Part shown: positions 1 to 10,906 of the stretch, one piece after another
Layout of the letters: each line of letters opens with the position of its first letter
How positions within the stretch are numbered: position 1 is the first letter of the stretch
NCBI GenBank assembly: GCA_023525715.1
Contig: CM042013.1
Location: forward strand, 78,450,994-78,514,993
Reading direction: 5' to 3'
Origin: Cichorium intybus
Lineage: Eukaryota; Streptophyta; Magnoliopsida; Asterales; Asteraceae
Length of the DNA stretch: 64,000 bases
Notes under the pieces: model-generated
Databases searched by the model: none
Seen by the model: the letters and a program-made list of their open reading frames with translations, nothing else
Told to the model about the DNA's origin: nothing
Position numbers and translations under genes: made by a program

Positions 1-1127
1 TTCTTACTTAAGTAAATTTCATATTTATAATTTACTTTCTCTCTTTTCTTATAGAAGCTTTGCCACTTCATACTTTCTTATTATAGAAAATTGACTTTCC
101 AAAAGTCAATCTACATTTTAATTACTTCTTTATTGTCATTAGACTTAAATCTCATATTTTTATTTTTCTAGTAAACAATACACATCCAATTTACCTTTAT
201 ACATTTCTTTAGAAGTTTTACAACTTCTTATGTTTACATATACTAGAACTTCAAAAGGCAATCATTGTTCTTGCTTCTTTTGTCTTATCATTCATCTTTA
301 ATTCCCAAAGAATTTTCTATCTTTATTTTTTTTTATGAACAAAACCTTTTATATCAAAGGTGTTGCTATTATTACTACTAAAACTTTTCTTTGTCCTTAT
401 TACTAGTTTTCATACATTCTCATAAGGCTATTACCTTTATCATCTTGTTACCTGCATGTATTACTTTTATAATTACATGTCTTGTATTACTCTTTACTTA
501 TATTATTTTCATCTTTCGACATATTAACGATCTATATACCTCTTTCATTTTTCTTTATAATTTAGGAGATTTCAATCTCTTTTACTCATTATACTTTCTA
601 ATATAATCTTGTCCATTTTATTTCTCAGCTTTCTTACTGTACTCTTATGAGAACACTTCTGATCTTTTTAGGTACCCCTTGTACCATTCTCATCTTATTT
701 TATTACTTATGTTTTAGTATTTTTTTTTTATAATTCTTATTTCTCACACTAATGCTTAGTTTAGCATTCTATCTCTTGCTTACTTTTTACTTGCTATGGT
801 TAATGCCAAAAATAACTTTTACTTCTCTTTTTATTCTGATTGAATTATAACTATATTTCAATAAGGATTGGCATTTCTGGCTCAACAATTTCTTGTTTTA
901 TCTCATTATACTTATTAAGCATACACTACTTTCATAATCATATAGATTATCACCATTTTTCATAAACATTTAGTCTCTTTATCTCACATATTTTACTTAT
1001 AAACTTTCTAGGTTTGATACCCAAAATTTCTTTTATTATTCTTTTTACCATTTCTCTCTATGTGCCATGAGGCTATATGCCCAAAACATTACATTGTTCT
1101 TTCCTTTAAGCTTCTTTTCTTTACTCT

Positions 1128-1246
<119 letters not shown>

Positions 1247-2703
1247 AAAGCGATATACGCTATATTCTTTCCGATGTTCCATAACTACTAGTCATGTACC
1301 GAACATTTCTCTAATCTTTGGCTACTTTTACTCGTTACTTCCGCTTAGAGGTAGTCACTTCCTGTCTCTTTATTTTAATTCTTATTTCATATTTGACTCT
1401 TTGTCTAAGACTTATCCGGATATTCACTTTTACTCTTTATCTCAGGTTATTTATGACTCTCAGTCATTTTTCTCACATTCTTTCGGTTATCCTTTTATCA
1501 TTCACAGTTCTTCTTATTTATACTTTATATAGTCACTAAATCTGATTTCAAGTGACCATTTCTTTGATAACTGTCTTTATATTATTCTCATTATCATCAT
1601 TATCTGTCTTATCTTTAACTTTTCGCTCAACACTTGATTAGGCATTTAATATCTATTTCTCAACTCATTCTCTTGCATTGTAACAATGTAACTTGCTCAT
1701 AATCTTTAACGATTTTTTTTTAGGTAACTTACTTTGTTATATTACTCATTATAGCACTATACTTATGACTTATTTATTTATTCCAATCATTGGATGTCAT
1801 TTATTGTCATACTTCTTTTGAGTTTGGAAGTCACAACTTCCCATTTCTTACGCTTTCTTTTCTGTCTTTGATTCCTCTTCTAATACTTGGTTAAGTATTT
1901 TGCTTTCATTTTATACTATCTTATTTACAACTTTTATATACATATAAATATACTGTAATCTCTTGGTTGTTCATAAACAACACATCATACTACTTCTCAT
2001 TATGTATTATGTACTCTTTTATACCTCTTTTGGGTTTGTCTACAATTGCAAACCCAGCCCATTTCCTTTTTACTCGTTTTACTTAAAGGTTTTCATTCTT
2101 CTTTCTTATATGAATTTCATTCATATATCTGTATTCACTTTCTTTTCCAATCTTTCTTTCTTTGGTCACTGTAGTGACGTTACTCTTATTTTTATTCCAT
2201 AATCATAATTCGTTTCCGTTAAACAACAGAAATTTTTTTAGTTATACTCTTTCTTTTATAGTTGTACTATATACTCCATTACTTCTATTAACATTTTCAA
2301 TACATTTATACTTTCTGACCATGTCTCTTTTACTAATTCCTTTCATATTTTATGTTATTTCTCATATTATTCAGTGGTTATCACAACCACGAATTTGAAC
2401 TTTCCTTCGTCATTACCTTTTTATTCTTGTCATCTTATTTTCAATGCTCTTTACTCATACTTTCTTATGTTTTATTACATATACTTTACACTGATTCATA
2501 CAAGGTATGGGGTTTTCCCCACTACATACTTCGTATTTGTTACTTCATCTTTAACACTTTTTCTTTTATACTTTAGTATTTCCAGTCATACTGAATTTTC
2601 TTCCATAGGTATACTAAATTTATACCCCTCAAACCTCTCACACTTATCTCTTACAGCTTCACATAATTCCTGTATGGTTCCACCGGACTCAAATGTATAT
2701 CCT

Positions 2704-2741
2704 GTGATTAGAATAGTACGGGCCCATATTATTATAACCAC
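2704..2741 (-). other. Palindromic hairpin with GGGCCC centre, element 0 copy
   Basis: Read on the minus strand, this 38-nt near-palindrome starts about 175 nt after the primer binding site. It has the same layout as 22869-22906 and 54029-54066. Relative to them the stem has two mismatches and one extra G-U, and the GGGCCC centre is intact. Confidence 0.7.
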
Positions 2742-2901
2742 CTATACACATTTTCTTCCATTTTACCGCCAGGACTCATGTTCCGCTGTTGTAGATTTAC
2801 TCCCAATTACTCTCAACATCATACTCAAGTATGTACCCTACTTAACTCCTACATAGTTTAAGTCTAGGTTCAAGTACTGACACCTAGTTCGCTTAAACTA
2901 T

Positions 2902-2914
2902 GGCTCTGATACCA
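2902..2914 (-). promoter_or_regulatory. Primer binding site for initiator tRNA-Met
   Basis: The minus strand reads TGGTATCAGAGCC, complementary to the 3' end of plant initiator tRNA-Met. It lies a few bases inside the LTR boundary at 2919 and fixes this LTR as the 5' copy of a minus-strand element. Confidence 0.9.
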
Positions 2915-3131
2915 AAACTGTAACACCCCTTTCTCAAAACCATAATTTAATATAGTTTATATTATAAAACATTTTACAAAACGTGACCATGAAAAGTCAC
3001 CAAAATTTTTTTTTATAAACTTTATACTGAAAGGGTATTACAGACTCAATACAGAAAACCATAATTTAAACTTACTGTATACACACTGGTCCCACTCACA
3101 CTGGTCCCACTCCAGCTCCTGCTCATCTCAC

Positions 3132-4081
3132 CTAAGTACATAGCATTTAAAAATAATACGTGAGACATAAAGTCTCGTGAGTAATATGGGTTTTAGACCC
3201 AAAACTTTTCTGCTTTAAAACTTGAAATATAAACAAGTAAACTACTAGAACTTATTTCATAATAAATCTCAAATCTCTTTTCTTTTCTATCTTCAAAACT
3301 CAAAAATACTTTCTTTCTCAAAATTGCTTTCTTTTATCAAAACTGTATTCTTTCTCAAAACTACTTTCTTTTATCAAAACTGTATTCTTTCTCAAAACTA
3401 CTTTCTTTTATCAAAATTGTATTCTTTCTCAAAACTACTTTCTTTTATCAACACTGTATTCTTTCTCAAAATTGATCTCTTTCTTTAAAAACTGCTTTTT
3501 TTCTCATTTTCTAGTGACCAACTGAAACTCATGAATTAATTTAGTTTAATTCATTATACTAGCTCACCTCGCGGGACAGAACATATCCGCCCGCTAGGTT
3601 ATGCTCATTATGTCTCCCCTTTGTGACTTGGAACGGATTCAAGCACAAGGGTATACTAAGCTAGACAACTACTTCGCGAAGGGAGGTACCATCCCAGTAG
3701 TGTCTTCTGATCCCCCGATTATGTGGGTGATCCTAGTCCGGACAACTGGCTCTTACTTCTTTCTTTCTTTAGTTCTTATTTCATTACATCTCAAATTGGT
3801 CAAAATGGGACACAATTTGTAATAAACTCAAACTCATAAACTTTATAACTCTTTATCAAAAATATTATCAAAACTAACTTCAACATCTTTAGTTCACATG
3901 CGGAACTACTTTCAAAATACTTTGTAAACTACACTGCTTTAAAATCTGCTTTAAAATACTTAGCCCTTGTATAGAGCTACTTTAAAACTGTTTCCAACTT
4001 TAGTATTTAAAAGTATTTGGTAATCTCATTTTCAGAAAATATCATTTTGCTATGTACTAGGAAAATCCTCATAAAACTCAC
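3132..4081 (-). other. Candidate leader intron inside gypsy LTR (element 0)
   Basis: On the minus strand the donor reads GTGAGTTTTATG at 4081 and the acceptor ...TACTTAG ends at 3132. The equivalent positions of the LTRs at 19457, 45702 and 51370 carry the same signals. It lies wholly within the LTR. Confidence 0.5.
3319..3473. repeat. Four imperfect 37-bp tandem repeats
   Basis: The unit contains ctttcttttatcaaaactg followed by tattctttctcaaaacta. It is repeated about four times with single-base changes inside the gypsy LTR. Confidence 0.85.
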
Positions 4082-4847
4082 ATTGGTTCTACTACGGTTC
4101 ACTAGGCTTTACGTACGCCTTTTCCTTTCCCGTGCTCAATAACGTTCGAAGCACCACCTATACAAGTAGTATATATAAATACTCAATATAATTAACTCTA
4201 TAATGCTAAAGTCTCATACGACACAACTCCGGGTTATAATAAATGTATAACCACTAATAAACTCGTTTTATAGTTTTCTCCGAAATACGCGTATATTGCT
4301 ACAGTACCCCCGAGGGGTCGTATTTCAGTTCCGACTCTTTTCCATGAAATCTTAGGCCATATTAGACTTGTGTTTCAAATTTGGAGTTCATTGGACAAGT
4401 CTAGCTCAAATTCTAAAAATCAAGTTTTGACGTGAATAGTGATTTTAGCCACTGCTGCTACAGTGACTTTTCCGCAAGGTCGGATTACGGATTTGACCAT
4501 TCCCGACATGTTCTGATACCATTTTAGGGTTATGGCTAAAATTTCAGATCAATCGGACATGTCTAGCTATGGTTTCTAGCGTTTGGATTTCTAACATTTT
4601 TAACATTTTTGGTCCCTGTCTGAAGGCGCACTGTAGCACGCAGTGCACTGTAGCATGCAGTTTTCACCCATTAAGCACTTATTTCTGTTCTTAATCGTAT
4701 GGGATTTATTCCTTGACTAAAACCCTTCATTAGTACAAGGTTTTAAGCTATTAAAATCGTTTCAATCAATCAAATGCAAGAATTGAAGTTCTTGACCAAA
4801 CTTGAAAATTCTCAAGAATAGCAATCTACTTCCATGTTTTTGAGTTA

Positions 4848-4927
4848 AGCTCTTAGCAAATGACTTATTGGAACAATTGGACACAGAAGCTCTTAGCAAA
4901 TGACTTATTGGAACAATTGGACACAGA
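4848..4927. repeat. Perfect 40-bp tandem duplication
   Basis: Positions 4848-4887 and 4888-4927 are identical (unit begins agctcttagcaaatg). It is a local duplication inside the LTR. Confidence 0.95.
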
Positions 4928-6000
4928 AATCATACTCATGGTAAAATCATAAAACCAATACAAGTTTTCATACGTATTATAACATTTCTAAACTTCTCTC
5001 ATTAAGCCATTTAGACTTCCATCCTGTTATTTAACACTTCTAATTACTCATAATACATCCATATATGCTAAGAATGGTTTTCTTTCAATTCTTTGATCGT
5101 TATATTAACATATACATTCATATTCCTAAGTGGGACAGAATCTGCCGAAACAGGATACCCTGTACGAAAAACGGCATAACTCACTCTAGAAGAATCGAAA
5201 CGACTCCCCGCTTTTTGATTTAGAAACTAGACATCTGTAGGTTTCTTTTCATGTATGAAACATAATTTTTGGCCTTGTAGATTTGTACAGTTTTACAGTT
5301 TAAGTTGGCGTAAAAATTCTGTCAGAATACTTTTTTTTTTACTTTCATTCTTATTATTATATAACTTATGAAATTGCAATTTCATATACTTAAGGTCATT
5401 TTTTTTAACCCATTAAGCACTTAATTCATTGGTCATCCCCAAAGGAATCATTCCAATTCCTTATCTAACCATTTCTAATGAAATTTCAACCATGGAATCA
5501 TCAATTCCATTCCATTTTCTCAATTTCCAATTTCATTCATAATTTCATTATAATTAATTGGAATAATTAGGAAACCACTTCTAATGGTTTCTTCATCCAT
5601 AAACAACATTTATGACTCATTGTAACTAGTTAATTGCATTCAATTAAGACTTTGATCATTAACCCCAATTTCTAGGGTTCATAAGAATTAAATTCACCAA
5701 ACCATGATTCCAAGCTATCCATATGTTGGATAGTGATCAAGGGGTGACTAGAAGCATAATCTAACTACTTGGAATCATAGAAATTACTCCTCCTCCAACA
5801 TATGAAATTCAGCCATGAACCCTAAATAAGTTTTCTAGCTAGAAATGGTGAAATTATACCTTATATGAGCTAGGAATTCAAGGAATTTGATCATGCAACG
5901 TTGTTGGCTTCAAAACCTTCACAAAATGATCAAGAATCGCCACCTTCATTCTCTCTCATGGCTGCCATCGTTCCAGTGAACAAATGGGGAGAAGACTCCC

Positions 6001-6008
6001 TATTTATA
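6001..6008 (-). promoter_or_regulatory. Candidate TATA box of the gypsy LTR
   Basis: The minus strand reads TATAAATA. Downstream on the minus strand is a short leader containing an ATG (near 5960) and a possible donor (ag/gtataattt) near 5864. It is a reasonable core-promoter candidate; transcription starts are unproven. Confidence 0.4.
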
Positions 6009-6458
6009 CCTCCTTACTATGAGAAAATGACAATTTGGTCCCTAGACTCTCATACTTCTCATTTTAGCACAAAACTAAATTTTAATTCTTGAAACTCTTA
6101 AGTATTATAGGTTTTCCCCACTTATAAACTTTAAATACAAATTAAGGATATACTAACACATAAAAATCTCATTATGTGATTAAATACTTCAAAATGACGA
6201 AAATACCCTTTTTTAGTCGTTTTATACTTTTAATTCACTTTTATCTTTCTATTCTTCATGTTTCATACTTTTAACTATAAAATAGTTAATTTACTTCATT
6301 TTTAAGCAAAAATATAAATCTTTTCTTTTTATATTAATAATTGGAAAATTACCAAAAATACCCTTTTGCTCAAAGTATGAATAATTAATTAATAATTATT
6401 CCTTAACTTCTTACTTTCCAAGTTTACATATTTTTGGGTTCTTACATATGATGAGGTC

Positions 6459-6716
6459 GTCAAGTTAAAAGTCGTTTAGAGGATAGGAAATTGAAGTGTG
6501 ATAAATTAGAAGCGGATTTAAAAATAGAACAAACGTCAAGGATTATGACTGAAAAGTCTAATCAAATTTTGTCATCACAACTGGATCTTGCCGGAGTGAT
6601 AATGTTCGACTGAATGAACTTATTGACCGGTTGTATAAGGAAACCGAAATTTTCAAATCTCCTGCTAATTCTAATTCATCTGAAAATAGCATCGACATAG
6701 GCAAAGGCTTTTAGAT
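6459..6716 (+). pseudogene. Decayed coiled-coil fragment, possibly copia Gag
   Basis: One frame reads a highly charged heptad-like segment (...RLEDRKLKCDKLEADLKIEQ) up to a stop near 6613. It then continues in a shifted frame with NELIDRLYKETEIFKSP. This resembles the coiled-coil part of SIRE-type Gag proteins, such as that of the copia element at 16872. There is no zinc knuckle to confirm it, so it could be a fragment of a host coiled-coil gene. Confidence 0.4.
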
Positions 6717-6761
6717 GCATCCTCATGCAGCTGACTTTTCTCTTTCTTACTTTATCCCCCC

Positions 6762-6794
<33 letters not shown>
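6762..6794. repeat. (CT)n microsatellite
   Basis: A run of CT dinucleotides with a few interruptions. Confidence 0.9.
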
Positions 6795-6950
6795 ACTTAT
6801 AATTAATTTTAAATTAAAATGTTGTAGGCATCGACACCGCAACATAGGTATGAAATGTCAATAGTTGTAGGCATCCTATGTGGTGTATATGTGACATCGA
6901 TGCCTTTAACATATAGAAATCGACCCCGCTCAGCCTAATGAATAAAAAAT

Positions 6951-8054
6951 GAGTAAATTGCACTTTTGGTCCCTGTGGTTGCCACTTTTTTACGCTCTGG
7001 GTCCAAATTTTGAAAATTCACTTCAGGAGTCCTTATGCTTACAATTTCATAACAGTCTAGGTCCCTGAATGGGTTATCGTCTAATTTAATTTGTTAAGTG
7101 CTTGTGAATTATCTAAATTGCCCTCAAGGACCAAAATTGTATTTTATGTGTTTCTTTCTCCCTTTCTCTCTTTGTGCCGGAAAACCCGTCAACGTAACAA
7201 CCCACCTCCGTTTTCTCTCCGGTGAAATAGGGAAATTACAGCAACTCACTTGCGAAACCTGCGTTGCTATTCATCATCCTCTTCGTAGTGTTCGACAGTC
7301 ACTCTCATTACAAGCCTTTGATTTTTTAACCCATTTGACCGTGATCCATTCCTCTTAGCAGACTGATTCCTACCGAGCAATACCCTAAGAAGACTTTTTC
7401 TACAACTCGACGTCATCATCATCATCACTATAATCGAGTGTTCTTCCAGCTTCTGCGATCGAGTGTTTGTTTAAGGTTCCTTCGATCGAGGGCTTCTCGT
7501 CGACAGACACCATACGAGTTTGTTTGAAGATATTGAACACTCAAGGTATCATCTTTCTAATTTTTGAGTTCTACAAACCCTAGTTTTGGTGAGTTTGAAG
7601 TTTTTAAGGTTGGTGTTCTTGGATATTGTGGTTCTTGATATTTTGTTGAAGATCTCCCATGGCCGATTCCGACTCCTCAGCATCGGAATCCATAATGGGT
7701 TCCACTACTCCTACATTTGCCAACTCGCGATCCGATGAGGTATAAAGAAATCTTTAGAGTAATTTTGCATGTTCTTAGCAAGCACCCATTGTCTTCTGCG
7801 TTTTTCAAACCACCATCGTCGATTCCTGTTGTGTTGCTCGTTTCCACCGTAGAGAAAGAGGGAGAAAGAAACACGTAAAATACAGTTTTGGTCCCTAAGG
7901 GCTATTTAGACAATTCACAAGCACGTAATGGATTAAATTAGACGGTAACCCATTCAGGGACCTAGACTGTAATGAAATTGTAAGCATAAAGGACCCCTAA
8001 AGTGAATTTTAGAAAATTGGACTCAACCACAGGGACCAAATGTGTAATTTACTC
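6951..8054. mobile_element. Mutator-like element with ~200-bp terminal inverted repeats (Pack-MULE type)
   Basis: The left end starts gagtaaattgcacttttgg and the right end is its inverted counterpart, ending ccaaatgtgtaatttactc. The inverted similarity runs from 6951 to about 7165 and from about 7850 to 8054 with scattered mismatches. Such long TIRs are typical of Mutator-like elements. No transposase is present. The interior looks like a captured gene 5' region: a possible 5'UTR with an intron-like gt near 7543, then an ATG exon at 7659. A 9-bp target duplication is not convincing because both flanks are A-rich. Confidence 0.75.
7659..7739 (+). pseudogene. Captured first exon of an unidentified gene
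   Basis: An ATG in good plant context (ctcccATGGCC) opens 27 codons. The product is Ser-rich (MADSDSSASES at the start, then IMGSTTPTF) and runs directly into a GT donor (gag/gtataaag), phase 0. Upstream sequence is CG- and CT-rich like a plant 5'UTR. Nothing matching a second exon lies inside the MULE. I do not recognise the parent gene. Whether it is transcribed as a chimera is unknown. Confidence 0.5.
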
Positions 8055-8628
8055 AAAAAAAAAAAGAGATTGGAAAGGTAAAAAGATCCTTTTATTAAAA
8101 ATACAATATTTGACTAGGTACAAGATTTGAAAATCACAAAACTAACCATTTTAACCAAAATTATTAATTTATGCAAATCACAACGACTGAAAATGTAATT
8201 TTACTCTAATTTATAAGACAACTTTAAAAAACCAAACTGTGATTTATAATATAACCTTAAAAAACATACAGACATTATAACGACGTTAAGGAGGTTTTTT
8301 AATTATCTAACTATGTCATCAATTAATTATAAAAAAATTCATATTTTTTTACGTTATTTTATATTTCTAACTAATTAGTCCAGCGATATCAGCTGTTGCC
8401 CTTTCTCCTTTATTTTATATTTCTAACTAATTAGTCCAGCGATATCAGCTGTTGCCCTTTCTCCTTGAAGTTGAGGATTCAACTCTCGTTAGAGACATAG
8501 GTGGAGTTTAAGATCTATTTTAGAAATAGATTAGATTTGCCGTTCCAAAAAAAACTAATTTATCTGCTAAATTCTCACCGAATGTTACTTTTAATCAACT
8601 TTCAATTACCACCAACTGGAATTCTAAC
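8055..8628. other. Intergenic sequence with a 56-bp tandem duplication
   Basis: AT-rich sequence without a gene. It contains a perfect 56-bp duplication (8355-8410 and 8411-8466; unit begins tattttatatttctaac). Nothing else is recognised. Confidence 0.7.
8355..8466. repeat. Perfect 56-bp tandem duplication
   Basis: Two adjacent identical copies with no mismatch, implying a recent event. Confidence 0.97.
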
Positions 8629-8926
8629 TAGGGATGAGATTTTGTATCTTCTACCCGATTCGAACCGGTTCTTGGACTTGGACCGAACCAGACCTAGATT
8701 ATGTCTCGTGGGTACGGTTCTCGATTCTTCATTTCTCACTAAGTCGGTTCTCGGTTCTTCGGTTCTCGATCCGGTTTGAACCGGGGCCGGAACTAAACAC
8801 GCACATTTCCTTGTATAACTGAACCGGAACCGAACCATTAGGAACCCAAACTGGGATATCCGATCCGATTCCCGGTTCTTTGTTTCCTACGAAATCGGTT
8901 ATCAGTCCAGACCGGTCTCATCCCTA
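8629..8926. mobile_element. hAT-like MITE with accggttc-rich interior
   Basis: The ends are tagggatgag and ctcatcccta, a 10-bp perfect inverted repeat typical of plant non-autonomous hAT elements. The interior is packed with motifs built on accgg/ccggt and ggttc/gaacc in both orientations. Flanks share ctaacta immediately outside, consistent with an 8-bp target duplication once one or two bases of boundary ambiguity are allowed. It is under 300 bp, so any mobility needs a transposase from elsewhere. Confidence 0.75.
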
Positions 8927-9220
8927 ACTATAGAGTTAGGAATACAATGAAGCAAGAACGTATAGTAGTTCTTTCTTTTGTATAGATCCATAGTCAATAC
9001 GAATGTTTCCATTTGATCAAGATCTATATTTTGAAGGGCTAATAACTAATAAATACCAAATACTAATTCAATTCATGGCACATTAAAAAAGTAACCAAGC
9101 TCTCTCCCATGGCCGCCTCCAAGACCTAACACCATCTTCAAATTCTTGAAAACAAAATAAATCAAGGGCCAGATTAACAAACAAAGACCACTCGACTCGA
9201 ATTTACTTCATCTTCTCCAT

Positions 9221-10500
9221 CTAAGCTTGCACGGGGAAAACCCTAACTTCATCAATCACAGGCCCACAAAGAGACCCAAAATCATCAGCTCTAGTGTGAT
9301 AATACGAGCTGTAAAACGTCACTCTAGTTCTCGCCGAGATCGCCTTGAACTTCATGCTCACCATTTTCGACTTCCCCTTTCCTTCCGATTTGAACGGTGC
9401 TTTCAGGGTGTCTTTTGCAGCAAACGCTTCAACCATCATGTCTCCATGGCACCCGTTCTTCGCGTCTCCAATGGCGAAAGATAAGTTGTAGAGTTTGTTG
9501 GGTATTGTACGAAGAATCTGAGCTATGGCGCTTTCTCTTCCGGCGACTAGCTCGATGGCGGCGACGCCGGCTGGGACGTTGAAGTGTTTGTTGTCGATGA
9601 ACTTAACCGCTTTTAGAGACTCGATTATCCATCCGGGGAGAGGAGATGTGATGTCTTCTTGTCGAGGAGGGAGGAGGACGCCATTAGAGGAGTTGAATAA
9701 CCGGTGAGGACCTTCCTCGAATCCGCCATTTTTCACGATATTAACTGAAACGAAAATAATCCATGAGTTCGTCGGAATACAGATCTCGATAGTTTTCTTC
9801 AGATTTATAAGTTTACTTACGGCGAGTAGGTCTGGGAGGGAGGAGCTCTTTAATGGCGACGGCGTCAATGAGCGGGCCACATTTGGGATCTTCTTGTACC
9901 CCAGGGTTATGGAAGGTTAACCTCACCGAGCTCGAATTCGCCTTAAACCCATAAGCGTACACATCGCCTCCGTCGCTGCTGTACAGAGTCTGCAACGGAA
10001 GGTCACCGGACTGCGGCGGCACCGACACTCTCAAAACCTCCTCCTGCGCACAAGTTCTCGAAGCACCAAACGTCACAGCATACAGAGACCCAGCTTTCAC
10101 GGCAATGGTTTGAGAGATTGTAGCTTCGTTCCCGAGCCTGACGGCATGGACGCCGTGTGCGACGGGGAAGTACATTCCACCGGGCTGAGGTCCGCCGTGA
10201 ATGTACTCCACTAGACCGGTGATTTCCCATTTGGGTAAGGCGTTTTTGCCGAGCAGGACTGTTTTCTTTAGAGCTGCCGCCTTTGGTGGTTCTTCGAAGT
10301 TACCATTTGGTAACAAACCTGCACAAGCAACGACCAACAATGGCGTCAATGGTGTTCATTTCTGTAATGGTGTTAATGAAATCAGAATCTGAAATGAAAC
10401 ATATTAACATACCTTCCAATGGCTTTGGAGGAGGAGCAGCAGCAAGTACAGAGGTGTAGATGGAGGTGAAGACAAGTAACAATGAGAGAAGTTTCGCCAT
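9221..10500 (-). CDS. DUF642 secreted cell-wall protein, three exons (369 aa)
   Basis: This is the only intact host gene seen. Exons on the minus strand: 10500-10413, 10318-9821 and 9744-9221 (1110 nt with stop). Introns are GT-AG: 94 bp (GTATGTTAAT...TTGTGCAG) and 76 bp (GTAAGTAAAC...GTTTCAG), and the joins keep frame. Residues 1-20 (MAKLLSLLLVFTSIYTSVLA) form a signal peptide. Two DUF642/galactose-binding-like modules follow, opening LLPNGNFEEPPK and NIVKNGGFEEGP and closing CGPLIDAVAI and CGPVIDEVRV. Length matches the plant family (about 370 aa). Family members are apoplastic proteins that bind cell-wall polysaccharide and affect pectin methylesterase activity (Arabidopsis BIIDXI, DGR1/2); the family role is established, this member's role is inferred. 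Neighbours are transposons, so there is no functional context. Confidence 0.94.
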
Positions 10501-10906
10501 TTTTACAGAGAGAAGTGGGATTGGGATGGGGGAATTAGGGTTTTGTTGTTGAAATTTATATGGAAAATTTAGGGGAGAGAGAGAAAGAGGATATTGTTGA
10601 GAACGGAGACATAGGGTCTGCTTGTTTGACGAACAGAGGATTCTACTTGAAGAAAGCGGATGATGACAGGCACGAGGGATGTTGGGATATGCTTTCTCTT
10701 TTTTTTAACAAAGATTTCTCCTTGATTCGTGCAATCTAATTTCTTTTATTTGTAAAAATTGCAAAATAATTCTGCATAAATGTCGGATTGGGGGAGGTCG
10801 TATCTTTTTGGTCTAAGGGCAAAAACGTCTTTTTGTGCTAGACTTAACAAAAAGCTCTAATAGACAAACAAATACATACTATGAGGACTTTCCTTATACG
10901 ATTTTT
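10501..10906 (-). promoter_or_regulatory. Upstream region of the DUF642 gene with candidate TATA box
   Basis: On the minus strand TATAAAT lies at 10560-10554, about 54 bp before the ATG, which implies a short 5'UTR. GA/CT-rich sequence flanks it (10570-10590). A Mutator-like element begins at 10907, so the unique promoter is at most about 400 bp before repeats start. Confidence 0.5.

Larger units (their letters stand above)
2919..6446 (-). repeat. 5' LTR of minus-strand gypsy element 0 (3.5 kb)
   Basis: The boundaries are tgtaacacccc at the low end and ggttcttaca at the high end, so in sense orientation the LTR runs TG...CA. The low end abuts a tRNA-Met primer site. The LTR shares islands with the other gypsy LTRs here: a conserved block around 4290-4330 (ccccgaggggtcgtattt), a splice-like donor and acceptor at 4081 and 3132, and a ttcgcgaag block near 3675. 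It is homologous to the LTR at 45702-47308 but clearly diverged. The sense start tgtaagaaccc resembles the start of the LTR at 19457. Only one LTR is visible, so age cannot be estimated. Confidence 0.8.

Noticed and set aside
2374..2856. 160-codon open frame on the plus strand
   Set aside because: It lies antisense in the retrotransposon leader, has no recognisable domain and overlaps the structured palindrome. AT-rich chance frame.
3319..3473. CRISPR-like regular repeats
   Set aside because: The 37-bp units are directly adjacent without unique spacers, inside a plant LTR.
8055..8064. 9-bp target duplication of the MULE at 6951
   Set aside because: Both flanks are A-rich, so the partial match is not informative.
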